Positions 1-9,130 are shown, numbered from the stretch's first letter. The stretch: DNA of 64,000 nucleotides from ZC4RG25 sp023428365 (GCA_050283925.1 JBNOAI010000002.1:310001-374000), one strand, 5' to 3'. A program made the numbers and translations. The notes: generated by a model not told the origin, from the letters alone.

Positions 1-244
1 TGTGAATGCAAAATGAGTATTCATGATATAAGGCGAAGTACTTTTTTACGGATTCTGAACCGCAACAGATCCGCATTAAACCATAATACGACTAAGAAGA
101 GACGACAAAAAAATATTGTTCTATTTCACGAAAATTGTCGGCGAGTTTGTGTTTATCTCGCTTGGTCTGGAGCGGCTTGGTGATCGGGTGAGTTCCGGCG
201 GTTTGTTGGGCGTTCAACGGTAGGTGAGTTGCGAGGGTTCTCTA
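1..244. other. Upstream region of the AbgT gene, no gene seen
   Basis: The first 180 bases are visibly A+T-rich compared with the rest of the window and contain no convincing coding frame. The stretch probably holds the promoter of the following transporter operon, but I could not pick a -35/-10 pair with confidence. A GAGGG ribosome-binding sequence sits at the right edge, about 7 bases before the ATG at 245. Confidence 0.5.
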
Positions 245-1783
245 ATGGCTGAGGCGGCGTCGGCTCCCAAGACCTCAATGCAGAGATTGTTGGATGGTGT
301 TGAGAGGGTGGGGAACATGGTTCCTCATCCCGTCGTCATCTTCCTCATATTGATCGCTACTGTCATCGTGCTATCCGCGGTGCTGGGTGCTTTGGGTGGC
401 GCTGTCACGTTCGAGCGGATTAATCCGGTCACCTATGAAATAGAGACCGCGACGACCAAAATCCGGAGCCTTCTGACGATTGAAGGTATCCGCTTTATGT
501 ATTCGTCGCTGGTACCGAATTTCATGAGCTTCACCGCTGTCGGCCTGATGATCGGCGCGATGATCGGTGCGGGTGTGGCGGAGGAGTCGGGGCTTGTTAA
601 GTCCTTGATCCGTAAGCTTGTAACGGTGTCGCCAGCTTGGGCGCTGACTTACATCCTTTCATTCGTAGGTATCATTTCTAGCGTCGCGGCGGATGCCGGT
701 TATCTCGTTCTGATTCCGCTTGCCGGGGTCGCCTATCTCAGCGTCGGCCGCCATCCCCTGGCGGGGCTGGCCCTTGGCTTTGCGGCAGTGGCCGGTGCTT
801 TCACGGTCAATATGCTGATCAAACCGCTCGATGCAGTGCTCGTCGAGTTTACGAATGACGCGGCGCGACTGGTCGATGCGAATCGCGCGATCGGATTGGT
901 TTCGAACCTGTGGTTCTCCTTCGCGTCAGTCATTTTTCTGACGGTGGTCGTAGCGTTCATTACGGATCGGATCATTTCCCCGCGACTTGGCCGTTACGAA
1001 GGGGCTGGAGCGCAGGTTGAGCAAGGCGGAGGTCTGTCGGAACAAGAAGCACGCGGTTTGCGCTATGCACTCTATGGTCTTTTGGGCCTGTTCGGTGTTT
1101 TCTTGCTGCTGACCGTGCCGTCAGGTGCCCCGCTCCGGAATCCCGAGACGGATGAGTTGATCGGCAACTCGCCGTTCATGCATGGGTTGATCGCCCTGAT
1201 CATGCTGAGCTTTCTGGTGTCAGGCTGGGCCTATGGCATTGGTGCGGGCACCCTCAAGACGTTGACAGATGTTATCAAAGCCATCGAGAAGTCGATTTCG
1301 AGTCTTGGTGGTACGATCTTCCTGTTTTTTGTCCTGAGCCAGTTCGTGGCGTATTTCACCTACACGAACATCGGCACCGTCATGGCGCTGAGCCTTTCGG
1401 AGACATTGAGAGCAGCGAACATTGGCGCCTTGCCGCTGCTGCTGGGCTTCATCGTTGTTGTTGCAATCATCGACCTGCTTCTGACCGGAGCCATTGCCAA
1501 GTGGGCGATATTTGCGCCGGTGTTCGTCCCGCTGCTGATGAAGCTCGGCGTCGAACCGGAAGCGGTGCTCGCTGCCTATCGCGTTGGCGACTCGCCCATG
1601 AATGCGATCACGCCTTTGAACGCATACTTCGCGCTCGTGGTCGGTTTCGCTCAGAAATACGACAAGAACGCGGGTGTCGGGACGGTCGTTTCGTTGATGA
1701 TCCCGTATGTTATCTGGATGTTCGTGCTGTGGACTGCTCTTTTCGCAATCTGGAAGATGCTCGGTCTCCCATGGGGCCTCTGA
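245..1783 (+). CDS. AbgT family transporter (p-aminobenzoyl-glutamate permease type)
   Basis: Inner-membrane transporter of the AbgT family, whose members carry p-aminobenzoyl-glutamate or export sulfonamide-like compounds. The 512-residue protein has about a dozen hydrophobic segments, starting with PHPVVIFLIL near residue 30, and family-type signatures GAGVAEESGL (about residue 105), SVAADAGYLVLIPLAG (about 150) and SPMNAITPLNAYF near 450, the re-entrant region. The ATG at 245 is preferred over a GTG at 224 because GAGGG lies 7 bases upstream of it. The next gene, an M20-type peptidase, starts 67 bases downstream, which recalls abg loci where a permease is paired with an M20 amidohydrolase. 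The substrate is inferred from the family only. Confidence 0.88.
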   Translation: MAEAASAPKTSMQRLLDGVERVGNMVPHPVVIFLILIATVIVLSAVLGALGGAVTFERINPVTYEIETATTKIRSLLTIEGIRFMYSSLVPNFMSFTAVGLMIGAMIGAGVAEESGLVKSLIRKLVTVSPAWALTYILSFVGIISSVAADAGYLVLIPLAGVAYLSVGRHPLAGLALGFAAVAGAFTVNMLIKPLDAVLVEFTNDAARLVDANRAIGLVSNLWFSFASVIFLTVVVAFITDRIISPRLGRYEGAGAQVEQGGGLSEQEARGLRYALYGLLGLFGVFLLLTVPSGAPLRNPETDELIGNSPFMHGLIALIMLSFLVSGWAYGIGAGTLKTLTDVIKAIEKSISSLGGTIFLFFVLSQFVAYFTYTNIGTVMALSLSETLRAANIGALPLLLGFIVVVAIIDLLLTGAIAKWAIFAPVFVPLLMKLGVEPEAVLAAYRVGDSPMNAITPLNAYFALVVGFAQKYDKNAGVGTVVSLMIPYVIWMFVLWTALFAIWKMLGLPWGL

Positions 1784-1850
1784 CGGACGTTCGTCGACGT
1801 CCGTATTTGGAATGGCTGGTGAAATTACTCGAGATAAAGGGTGACGCGTA

Positions 1851-3053
1851 ATGGCTACTCACGATGTTCCGCTCGACGTCGCAGCAGCAGAAGACCGCCT
1901 TATGCGGTATCTGTCTGTCGAAGGGGTTACAGGATATGAGGCGGCAATTGCCGAGGCGATAAGCGACGAACTCGTTGCACTGGGTGTGCCGAGTTCCGCC
2001 ATTTGGTTCGACACCGCGCATCACCGCATTCCGGTCCCGACACAAACGGGAAATCTTTTCGTCTCCCTGCCTGGCACGCGCCCTGGGCCTCGGATTTTGT
2101 TCTCCACCCACCTTGATACCGTTCCCCTTTGCGCCGGAGCGAAACCGAAGCGGGAGGGTGATCGGATTATTACGGACGGGACGACGGCGCTGGGTGGAGA
2201 CAATCGCACTGGATGCGCTGTGCTCGTGACGCTCGTGGAAACGCTGCTCAAGCATAATTTGCCTCACCCACCGATAACCCTGTTATTCACGGTCCGCGAG
2301 GAAAGCGGATTGCACGGCGCACGGGAACTTCATCCGAAAGATCTCGGTGGGGCGACCATGTGCTTCAACGTTGATGGCAAGCTTGCCTCGGAACTGCTGA
2401 TTGGCGCGGTCGGCCAGGAGAATTGGGAAGTCGAGATCGATGGTAAGGCGTCTCATGCTGGCGTCGCCCCAGAAAAGGGGATTTCAGCCACGCTGGTCGG
2501 CGCAATCGGGCTGACAGAGGCGCACAGGGCCGGATGGTTCGGCAAAGTGACCAAGCCGAATGGCAACGGCACGAGCAATATCGGTATATTCGGCGGCGAG
2601 GATGGTACGTCTGCTGGTGATGCCACCAACGTCGTAACTGATTATGCATTTCTGCGCGGTGAGGCGCGCAGCCGCGAAGCGTCTTTCGCGACGGAAATCG
2701 CGCGAGGATTTGAGGCGTCGTTCGCGAAGGCTAAGGAGCAGGTGAAAGACGCAAACGGGGAAATGGCGAAAGTTAAATTCTCGCATGTTGCCGCGTACCC
2801 GCCGTTCCATCTCTCCGAGGACACTCCGATTGTCAGGCATGCCGACGCCGCGATAAAAGCTCTGGGCCTTGAGCCTGTTCACGTGTTTTCCAATGGCGGG
2901 TTGGATGCCAACTGGCTGGATAAGCACGGCGTTCCGACCGTCACGATCGGAGCGGGCCAATACGAAATTCATACCGTAAACGAATATGTGGACCTTCCGG
3001 AATTTGCTCAGGGGTGCCGTCTCGCGATCAAACTGGCGACGCTCGAAAGCTGA
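1851..3053 (+). CDS. M20 family metallopeptidase (PepT-like)
   Basis: Cytoplasmic dinuclear zinc peptidase of the M20 family, 400 residues, close to the length of tripeptidase PepT. Zinc-site motifs are visible in order: STHLDTVP (His near residue 86), GGDNRTG (bridging Asp near 121), the catalytic EESGLHG pair near 150, NVDG near 174, and a final EIHTVNE His near residue 380. The dimerisation lid lies between, with the HAGVAPEKG motif near 205. It follows the AbgT transporter by 67 bases on the same strand. I infer that the permease imports an acyl-amino acid or peptide which this enzyme cleaves. True PepT activity is possible, but an aminoacylase role is equally open. Confidence 0.88.
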   Translation: MATHDVPLDVAAAEDRLMRYLSVEGVTGYEAAIAEAISDELVALGVPSSAIWFDTAHHRIPVPTQTGNLFVSLPGTRPGPRILFSTHLDTVPLCAGAKPKREGDRIITDGTTALGGDNRTGCAVLVTLVETLLKHNLPHPPITLLFTVREESGLHGARELHPKDLGGATMCFNVDGKLASELLIGAVGQENWEVEIDGKASHAGVAPEKGISATLVGAIGLTEAHRAGWFGKVTKPNGNGTSNIGIFGGEDGTSAGDATNVVTDYAFLRGEARSREASFATEIARGFEASFAKAKEQVKDANGEMAKVKFSHVAAYPPFHLSEDTPIVRHADAAIKALGLEPVHVFSNGGLDANWLDKHGVPTVTIGAGQYEIHTVNEYVDLPEFAQGCRLAIKLATLES

Positions 3054-3153
3054 TCGACGGAGTTGAAATCCACCGGCCTTTCCAGAGGCCCTCGATGCGG
3101 GAGGGATAGGGTATGATCAGCGGCAGAACCCTGTCTCCCAGGGGGACCATGAC

Positions 3154-4968
3154 GTGAGTGAAATCGCGATTATTGGCTGCATTATCGCAAGTCTTGTCGC
3201 CCTCTTTGTCTCAAATCGTCTTCCGGTGATTGTTGTTGCTTTGGCGACACCGGTCGCACTTTGGGCGACTGGGCTGCTGTCGCTATCGGAAGCGCTCAGC
3301 GGCTTTGGTGACCCGGCGGTTATTTTCATTGCCACGCTATTCGTTGTGAGTACGGCTCTCGAGCAAAGTGGTGTGACAGCCTGGGCTGGGCAGTTTCTGA
3401 TAAGTCAGGCCGGAGAGAACAGCCGCAGCCGCCTGCTTATGCTTATTATGACTCTCGTCGCTTTATTGACGGCGCTGATCAGCGTCAACGGTGCGGTGGC
3501 GGCATTGCTTCCTGTCGTCGTCGTCATGGCGATACGGCTGAAGCGATCAACATCACAATTGCTGATGCCGCTCGTATTTTCCGCGCATGCGGGTTCAATG
3601 CTCGCGTTGACCGGCACTCCGGTCAACGTGCTGGTTTCTGACGCGGCCGTTGATGCGGGCCTCCGGGCGTTTGGATTCTTTGAATTCGCTCTGGTCGGAA
3701 TTCCGCTTCTGCTCGGGACGATGGCAATCGTGATCCTGTTTGGACAATGGCTTTTGCCTGAGAGAAATGGTCAATCCCTGCCGTCTGATTTGAGTAAGCA
3801 TGCCAATACTCTGATCGAACAGTACGCGCTGAACAATGGGCTGTTTCGGGTTCGCGTACGGGAGTCATCGCCGTTGGTCGGGCAGGACGCCAGCCAGTTA
3901 AATATCGAGGCGTTCCCCGATCTTTATCTGTCTGGACTTCATGAACGCGGCAGCAGTAATCCGTTGCGGCGGAGCACGTTGCAGGAAGGTGATTACATTC
4001 TCCTGCGCGGCAGTGCAGAATCTGCCTCTGCCTTCGCGACTGCCAATAATCTCGCATTCCACGGCGAGGAAAATCCGGATTCGACGGAGGAAGTCCTTTT
4101 TAATCGCAATTCCGGGCTCGCGGAGGTCATGATACCACCGCGGTCTGCCCTTGTTGGTGAAACGATGTTCCCGGGCATGGTGACCGAAAGCGGTGATCTC
4201 CTGGTCATCGCCGTTCAGCGCAATGGAGTTGATCTGGGATATGAGCGGGTTTCGTTACAGCCCGGCGATACCCTGCTGCTGCAGGGAACATGGAAGGCAC
4301 TCGACGTTCATCTTAATGATCCTGATGTTCTGGTCGTGAACTCGCCGGAGCTGGTTCGTCGGCAGGCCGTGCCTTTGGGCGCCGGCGCCAAGCAAACCAT
4401 CGCGATTCTGCTTATGATGGTGTTCCTGCTTGCGACGAATTTGGTCCCGCCTGCAATCGCGGGATTGCTGGCTGCCGGTGCCATCGTGCTCACCAACGTG
4501 CTGAGCATCGAGCAGATTTACCGTTCGATCGGCTGGACAACTGTAATCCTCGTAGCGGCGATGATGCCCCTTTCGACTGCGATGATCCAGACGGGTGCCG
4601 CGCAGCTTGTTGCCGAGGGCCTCGTCTCTGCGGTCGGCAATTCCGGACCGTTCGCCCTATTGGCGGGATTGTTCCTCCTGACTGCCATCCTCGGGCAGCT
4701 CATCAGCAATACGGCGACGGCATTGATTGTCATTCCGATCGCGGTTTCCGCCGCGACGCAAATAAATCTGTCGCCGCAACCGGTGTTGATGAGCGTTGCC
4801 GTTGCTGCCGCGGCGGCATTCCTGACGCCGATCGCGACCCCGACAAACCTCATGGTTATGGCGCCGGGTGGATACAAATTTGGCGATTACTGGAAATTGG
4901 GGCTGCCGCTGCTGGTCTGGTTTTTTGTCGTGGCGACGGTCTACATTCCATTGATCTGGAGCTTCTAA
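3154..4968 (+). CDS. SLC13/DASS-type permease with two TrkA-C (RCK_C) domains
   Basis: Inner-membrane carrier of the divalent anion/Na+ symporter superfamily (dicarboxylate, sulfate or similar anions). The 604-residue protein has two membrane halves, roughly residues 5-190 and 405-604, flanking two cytosolic TrkA-C/RCK_C-like domains (about 220-300 and 310-395, with recurring LRGSAES and LLQGTWK strands). The family motif pairs are present: LALTGTPVNVLVSD in the first half and LTPIATPTNLMVMAPGGY near the C-terminus. The start is GTG at 3154 with GGGGGACC upstream; the ATG six bases earlier runs straight into a stop. A related transporter lies at the right end of the window. The substrate is unknown. 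Confidence 0.85.
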   Translation: MSEIAIIGCIIASLVALFVSNRLPVIVVALATPVALWATGLLSLSEALSGFGDPAVIFIATLFVVSTALEQSGVTAWAGQFLISQAGENSRSRLLMLIMTLVALLTALISVNGAVAALLPVVVVMAIRLKRSTSQLLMPLVFSAHAGSMLALTGTPVNVLVSDAAVDAGLRAFGFFEFALVGIPLLLGTMAIVILFGQWLLPERNGQSLPSDLSKHANTLIEQYALNNGLFRVRVRESSPLVGQDASQLNIEAFPDLYLSGLHERGSSNPLRRSTLQEGDYILLRGSAESASAFATANNLAFHGEENPDSTEEVLFNRNSGLAEVMIPPRSALVGETMFPGMVTESGDLLVIAVQRNGVDLGYERVSLQPGDTLLLQGTWKALDVHLNDPDVLVVNSPELVRRQAVPLGAGAKQTIAILLMMVFLLATNLVPPAIAGLLAAGAIVLTNVLSIEQIYRSIGWTTVILVAAMMPLSTAMIQTGAAQLVAEGLVSAVGNSGPFALLAGLFLLTAILGQLISNTATALIVIPIAVSAATQINLSPQPVLMSVAVAAAAAFLTPIATPTNLMVMAPGGYKFGDYWKLGLPLLVWFFVVATVYIPLIWSF

Positions 4969-5023
4969 GCCAAACTGGCGATCAGACTTCTCTATTGTCC
5001 AAAATTCCATCGGGCAAACTGAC

Positions 5024-5602
5024 ATGAGACCAATTATGAAAAAGGCTATTGCTTCAGCCGCTCAGGGAATGCCGAACCGGGATTGGAGGGGATTTGCCAT
5101 TGTCGGTCTTGTGCTGATCGTGTCCGGCACAATCGCCGTGCTCACGCCTGGCCTCGCGACAACCCTGACGACCACGGTTCTTGGAGGCGGACTGACGATC
5201 GCAGGAGTGATCTCGGTCTACCAGGCGATGCGCGATAGCGATTGGGCTGGCTGTAATTGGCAGCTTTTGCTCGGCGCGGCCGAAGTTGCGGGCGGTGTCT
5301 TCATCATCATCAACCCCTTGAAGGGCGCGGCTGCGGTCACGCTGGCTGTTGCTGTATCTATTCTTGCTCTCGGCATCACGCAGATCGGACTTGCACTCAA
5401 GATCCGACCGCAAAGTGGGTGGGATTGGCTGATCATTGCAGGTGTTGCTTCGGTATTGATCGGGCTAGCGCTGATCATGCGATTCCCCTTTGGGATCACG
5501 GAAAGCCCGGGCGTCATGGCTGGGATCTCCCTCATTTGCGGCGGTATTGCGCACATTGTTTTGGCTGTTGGTCGGCGTCGGGCACTCACGAATCCGGCTT
5601 GA
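5024..5602 (+). CDS. HdeD-like DUF308 membrane protein
   Basis: Small integral membrane protein of 192 residues with six predicted membrane segments in three pairs, typical of the HdeD/DUF308 family. In enterobacteria HdeD is linked to acid resistance at high cell density; elsewhere the function is not known. Glycine-rich segments such as GGGLTIAGVISVYQA and LLGAAEVAGGVFIIINPL fit the family pattern. It follows the SLC13-type gene by 55 bases on the same strand, so it is probably co-transcribed. The start is uncertain between ATG 5024 and ATG 5036, neither of which has a strong ribosome-binding site. Confidence 0.75.
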   Translation: MRPIMKKAIASAAQGMPNRDWRGFAIVGLVLIVSGTIAVLTPGLATTLTTTVLGGGLTIAGVISVYQAMRDSDWAGCNWQLLLGAAEVAGGVFIIINPLKGAAAVTLAVAVSILALGITQIGLALKIRPQSGWDWLIIAGVASVLIGLALIMRFPFGITESPGVMAGISLICGGIAHIVLAVGRRRALTNPA

Positions 5603-5708
5603 CCCCGTCGCCCGAGGTTATCGTCGGCATTACTGCGCGCTGCGCAGCGAAACCTCTCACGCTCAGAAGCGTTGTTGGTGGTAGGTGTCGATTGATCAAA
5701 GCCCAGGG

Positions 5709-6410
5709 ATGACCGATTACGAACTCTACTACTGGTCTGTGCCGTTTCGCGGCCAGTTCGTGCGGGCTGTCCTGGCCTACGCCGGAAAGACCTGGACGGA
5801 AGGTGGGGACGCAGCAATCTCAAAGCTGATGAACGCGCCCGTGAGCCGCATGCCGGTGCCTTTCATGGGCCCGCCAATCCTAGTTGATAAAAAAGCAAAT
5901 TTTGCCATCGCCGAGATGCCGGCCATCATCCTTTATCTTGGTGAGACGCTGGACTTGATGCCCGCGACCGCTGCTCTGCGCGCGACGACCATGAAAATTG
6001 TTAATGACGCTAACGATGTGATCGACGAGATCACGCTGGATGGCGGACGCGCGATGTGGACGAAAAAGCGCTGGCAGGACTTCACCCCGCGCTTGAAGAA
6101 ATGGATGTCGTTATGGGAAGAGACCGGTCGCCGGCATGGTCTGAAGACCGCCTCCGGCTTCCTGCTCGGCGGCGGGACTCCGGGTATCGCCGACGTCGTG
6201 ACAGCCACCCTTTGGTCGACCATGACTGACCGCTTTCAGAAGATCGAGGCGATCCTCGAAGAGACAGCACCCATGACGGCCGCCCTAACACGGCGAATTG
6301 CCGATCTGCCAACGCTAGCTAAGCTGGCCGCCAAGGCGCAGCAGGACTATGGCAACGCTTATTGCGGTGGCCAGATCGAAGCTTCGCTCCGCCGGGTCCT
6401 CGGTGCTTGA
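5709..6410 (+). CDS. Glutathione S-transferase family protein
   Basis: Predicted cytosolic GST of about 233 residues. The N-terminal thioredoxin fold begins with YELYYWSVPFRGQFVRAVLAYAG, where the Tyr/Ser/Arg cluster occupies the usual glutathione-activating region. The cis-Pro/Glu-Ser type glutathione site is altered: PPILVD is followed by IAEMPAIILYLGE, with Met-Pro instead of the usual Glu-Ser. The all-helical C-terminal domain carries GGGTPGIADVVTATLW, matching the N-capping box region of the GST_C fold. ATG 5709 is chosen by homology to GST starts; a GTG at 5685 preceded by GGTGG is an alternative. The specific substrate is not known. Confidence 0.75.
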   Translation: MTDYELYYWSVPFRGQFVRAVLAYAGKTWTEGGDAAISKLMNAPVSRMPVPFMGPPILVDKKANFAIAEMPAIILYLGETLDLMPATAALRATTMKIVNDANDVIDEITLDGGRAMWTKKRWQDFTPRLKKWMSLWEETGRRHGLKTASGFLLGGGTPGIADVVTATLWSTMTDRFQKIEAILEETAPMTAALTRRIADLPTLAKLAAKAQQDYGNAYCGGQIEASLRRVLGA

Positions 6411-6419
6411 GCATATCAT

Positions 6420-6553
6420 TAGCCTTCAGGCCACGATGCCCGACCTGGCTCGATTCGCGAGGACGTCCATTTCGTCGAAGATGTCGGCGAAGATCTGATC
6501 CGCCTCTCCATCAGCCTGGGGGCGCTGAGGACATCGTTGCCGATCTGCAGTAG
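6420..6553 (+). pseudogene. Frameshifted C-terminal remnant of a Cys/Met-metabolism PLP enzyme
   Basis: Reading from about 6459 in one frame gives a stretch ending GEDLIRLSISLG at 6521. A one-frame shift then continues as AEDIVADLQ followed by TAG at 6551-6553. Joined, this reproduces the usual C-terminus of MetB/MetC/MetZ-type trans-sulfuration enzymes (the LIRLSIGLEDxxDLIADL pattern). No upstream catalytic domain is present, since the intact GST gene ends at 6410. I therefore call a decayed fragment of about 30 recognisable residues. The left boundary is arbitrary. Confidence 0.5.
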
Positions 6554-6679
6554 GGACTAGAGGGGCTTTGACGCGCCTGCTCACTCACCTCGTTACACGC
6601 GAACGCCAACGCTCTACACAGTTGGGTGGCGATGGTCTGCGTTCGAGCAGTGAACAGAAGAATGCGACGGGAAGCACAG

Positions 6680-7471
6680 ATGACTGAAACTGAACACAAC
6701 CGGCAGCTTTCGCTTGAGGACGTTCAGCGCTTCGGCTCCGATCCGCTTTCAACCTTCCGCAGCAACCTGGCGTTGGTCGAGCAACGAATTGCACAGGCTT
6801 GCGCACGTGCGGGCCGTGACCGTGCTTCCGTGCGGTTGCTTCCCATCACCAAGACGGTGCCCGCACACATCCTACGTTTCGCCTGGGAGGCAGGCATTAC
6901 TTCCTTCGGTGAAAACAAGATCCAGGAGGCTGCCGCAAAGCGCGAGGCGCTGTGCGATCTCGCCATCGACTGGAGCATCGTCGGTCACCTGCAGACCAAC
7001 AAGGTCAAATATCTGACGCGGTTTGCCCGTGAGTTCCATGCCCTCGACAGCCTGCGACTCGCTGACCTCCTCAACAAGCGCCTCGAGCGTGAGAACCGTT
7101 CGCTCGACGTCTATGTCCAAATCAATACCTCGGACGAGGAGAGCAAGTATGGTCTGCATCCGGATGCGCTGCTACCGTTCGTTGACACCCTTGAGCAATT
7201 CCCGCGGCTCAGACCGCGCGGGCTCATGACGCTTGCAGTGTTCAGCCCCGACATGACGAAGGTGCGCCCATGCTTCACGCTGTTGCGGACTTTGCGCAAC
7301 GAAGCCGTTAAACGCCATCCGGGGTTAACTGGACTTTCAATGGGCATGACCGGCGATTTCGAGGAAGCGATCGAGGAAGGCGCGACCGTCGTGCGCGTGG
7401 GGCAGGCCATCTTCGGTAAGCGTCCAACCCCTGACGGACACTACTGGCCCGGCTTTGCGGGCAATGGATGA
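6680..7471 (+). CDS. yggS: YggS/PLPBP family pyridoxal-phosphate homeostasis protein
   Basis: Non-catalytic PLP-binding TIM-barrel protein that buffers pyridoxal phosphate and affects amino acid metabolism. The 263-residue protein has the PLP lysine in LLPITKTV (Lys58), the GENKIQEA motif that follows it, HLQTNKVKYL near residue 105, and the C-terminal phosphate-binding stretch GLSMGMTGDFEEAIEEGATVVRVGQAIFG. The N-terminus is about 20 residues longer than in enterobacterial YggS. ATG 6680 is chosen because the longer in-frame start at 6626 adds a basic leader without homology. No proC or pilT neighbour is present, so the common operon context is missing. Confidence 0.9.
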   Translation: MTETEHNRQLSLEDVQRFGSDPLSTFRSNLALVEQRIAQACARAGRDRASVRLLPITKTVPAHILRFAWEAGITSFGENKIQEAAAKREALCDLAIDWSIVGHLQTNKVKYLTRFAREFHALDSLRLADLLNKRLERENRSLDVYVQINTSDEESKYGLHPDALLPFVDTLEQFPRLRPRGLMTLAVFSPDMTKVRPCFTLLRTLRNEAVKRHPGLTGLSMGMTGDFEEAIEEGATVVRVGQAIFGKRPTPDGHYWPGFAGNG

Positions 7472-7623
7472 TGCACCTGATCTCCGTACAGAGGCAGGTT
7501 GTCGATGGTCATACCGGCGACAACACTGTTATTTGCGCCCCGGCGTGCGAGCACGGCCATGCTCTGCGTCAAACCAGTAGGGCTTTCGCGGAATATCTGG
7601 CGCAACTCGAACACGAAATTCAT
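7441..7623 (-). CDS. Possible small ORF of unknown function
   Basis: A 60-residue minus-strand frame (MNFVFELRQIF... ending PLPAKPGQ) overlaps the last 31 bases of yggS and lies divergent to the lactate-permease gene. Its codon choice (ttc, gtg, ctg, cgc, gcc, gac) looks more coding-like than the opposite strand over the same bases. This also argues against extending the permease upstream of 7667. I do not recognise the protein and see no membrane segment or signal peptide. It could be the end of a decayed gene or a chance ORF. Confidence 0.3.
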   Translation of the reverse strand: MNFVFELRQIFRESPTGLTQSMAVLARRGANNSVVAGMTIDNLPLYGDQVHHPLPAKPGQ

Positions 7624-7666
7624 CTCGTCGCCTGAGGCGAGAGGCGCCGCAGGAGGCGGATCGGCG

Positions 7667-9130
7667 TTGATTTATTTCTTCTGGACATTGCCGGCGCTCG
7701 CGGTCGTCACCGTGCTCGCGAGCGGGCGGGCGGGCACACTCGCCGCCTCGATCATCGGGGTAATCGTCGCCCTGTTCGTTGCGCTGACGACCGCACCGCG
7801 CGATTTCCAGACTTCTGAAGCTCTGGTCTTCCTCGCTCGCGGCGCGTGGATCGGCTGGATTATCGTGCCCTACATTCTCGGCGGCTTATTATTCTGGCAG
7901 ATGGCCATCAGGCCTGGAAATGCCGCGATGCCCGTCGAAACATCACTTTCAGACGTCCGCGCCAGGCGGCGGCTGTTGTTCTCCGCCTGCTTTTTGATCG
8001 GCCCATTTGCCGAGTCGGCGACCGGCTTCGGCGTTGGCATCATCGGAACGATGGTGCTGGTCCGGCGATTGAACGTAGAGCCGATCTATCTCCTCGCTTT
8101 CAGCTTACTCAGCCAGACTATGATTCTCTGGGGTGGTATGGGCAGCGGTGCCATCGTCGCCGCGGCCTTTGCGCAAACCGACCCGACCACGCTCGCGGTC
8201 AATTCAAGTTTCCTTCTGGCTGCTGTCAATTTGCTCTGGCTGCCGCTGTACTGGCGCATGGCGTGCAAGGCAGGGGTTCCCGCCGGCTGGCGGGAACAGG
8301 TGAGCGAGTTCCTTTGGCTGGGTGCCAGTCTCGCCTTGGTCATCGCTGCGACAGCGGTGCTCGGTCCTGAAACGGCAATGCTCGCCGCCTATGGGCCGAT
8401 GATCGTGCTGCGCTATTTAGCCGACGAGCGGCCCGATCGGGCGGAACTTGTCCGTGCGTTTGGCAGGGTGCTGCCATTCATTCTTCTGATCGGCTGGCTG
8501 GTCGTAACCCGGCTATTGCCGCCGCTTGCGCATTTTCTTGAGCGCACCGGCCGCCTTCATCCCTTTGCCGATGCGCCCGCATGGTCGCCATTGTTCCACG
8601 CCGGAACATGGCTTGTCGTAGCTGCTATCCTTACGGGGCTGCTGCGCGGTCACTCATACGCGTTTCCGGAAGAGATCAGAGCAGCCTGGAGGACCGGACG
8701 TCTGGCTGTGTTGACCATCATCATGTTCTCGATGATGGCGGAGCTTTTATCCGGCTCAGGTATCGCGGAAGGTCTGGCCCGCGGCATGTTCGAGACGCTG
8801 GGACGGTGGGGCGTCGTGCTGACGCCGATGATCTCGGCCGTGTTTGGTGCCCTGGCCAACAGCGGCAACGCTGCCAATGGACTGTTCATGGCATCGCAGG
8901 TGAGCCTTGCTACGGAAGCGGGGCTCAATGTTCCGGCCGTTATCGCTCTGCAGCATGTTGCAGCATTGTCTCTAAACATGGTTTCGCCGGTGCGGATGTC
9001 GATCGTGTGCAGCCTCGCAGGAACGCCGGGGCGAGAGCGCGACACCTATCGCGCAATGCTGCCGTTTGCTGCAGTGATGGTCGTCGTATTGCTCATCGCG
9101 TCCTTCTTGATCGGAAGTCGCGCGTTCTAG
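7667..9130 (+). CDS. L-lactate permease (LctP) family transporter
   Basis: Inner-membrane carrier of the lactate permease family (lactate, glycolate or related 2-hydroxy acids), 487 residues with 12 or more hydrophobic segments. Family features are LIGPFAESATGFGVGIIGTM near residue 105 and the C-terminal ALANSGNAANGLFMASQV near 400, followed by the region LQHVAALSLNMVSPVRMSI. I place the start at TTG 7667 because a perfect AGGAGG (7651-7656) lies 10 bases before it and the predicted first membrane helix begins at once. The open frame runs back to 7499, but that extension is hydrophilic and atypical. No lactate dehydrogenase gene is adjacent. Confidence 0.85.
   Translation: MIYFFWTLPALAVVTVLASGRAGTLAASIIGVIVALFVALTTAPRDFQTSEALVFLARGAWIGWIIVPYILGGLLFWQMAIRPGNAAMPVETSLSDVRARRRLLFSACFLIGPFAESATGFGVGIIGTMVLVRRLNVEPIYLLAFSLLSQTMILWGGMGSGAIVAAAFAQTDPTTLAVNSSFLLAAVNLLWLPLYWRMACKAGVPAGWREQVSEFLWLGASLALVIAATAVLGPETAMLAAYGPMIVLRYLADERPDRAELVRAFGRVLPFILLIGWLVVTRLLPPLAHFLERTGRLHPFADAPAWSPLFHAGTWLVVAAILTGLLRGHSYAFPEEIRAAWRTGRLAVLTIIMFSMMAELLSGSGIAEGLARGMFETLGRWGVVLTPMISAVFGALANSGNAANGLFMASQVSLATEAGLNVPAVIALQHVAALSLNMVSPVRMSIVCSLAGTPGRERDTYRAMLPFAAVMVVVLLIASFLIGSRAF

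Noticed and set aside
5633..5647. CTGCGC-GCT-GCGCAG hairpin after the HdeD-like gene
   Set aside because: Six-bp stem with a three-base loop and no T-run; such G/C palindromes arise easily in this base composition.
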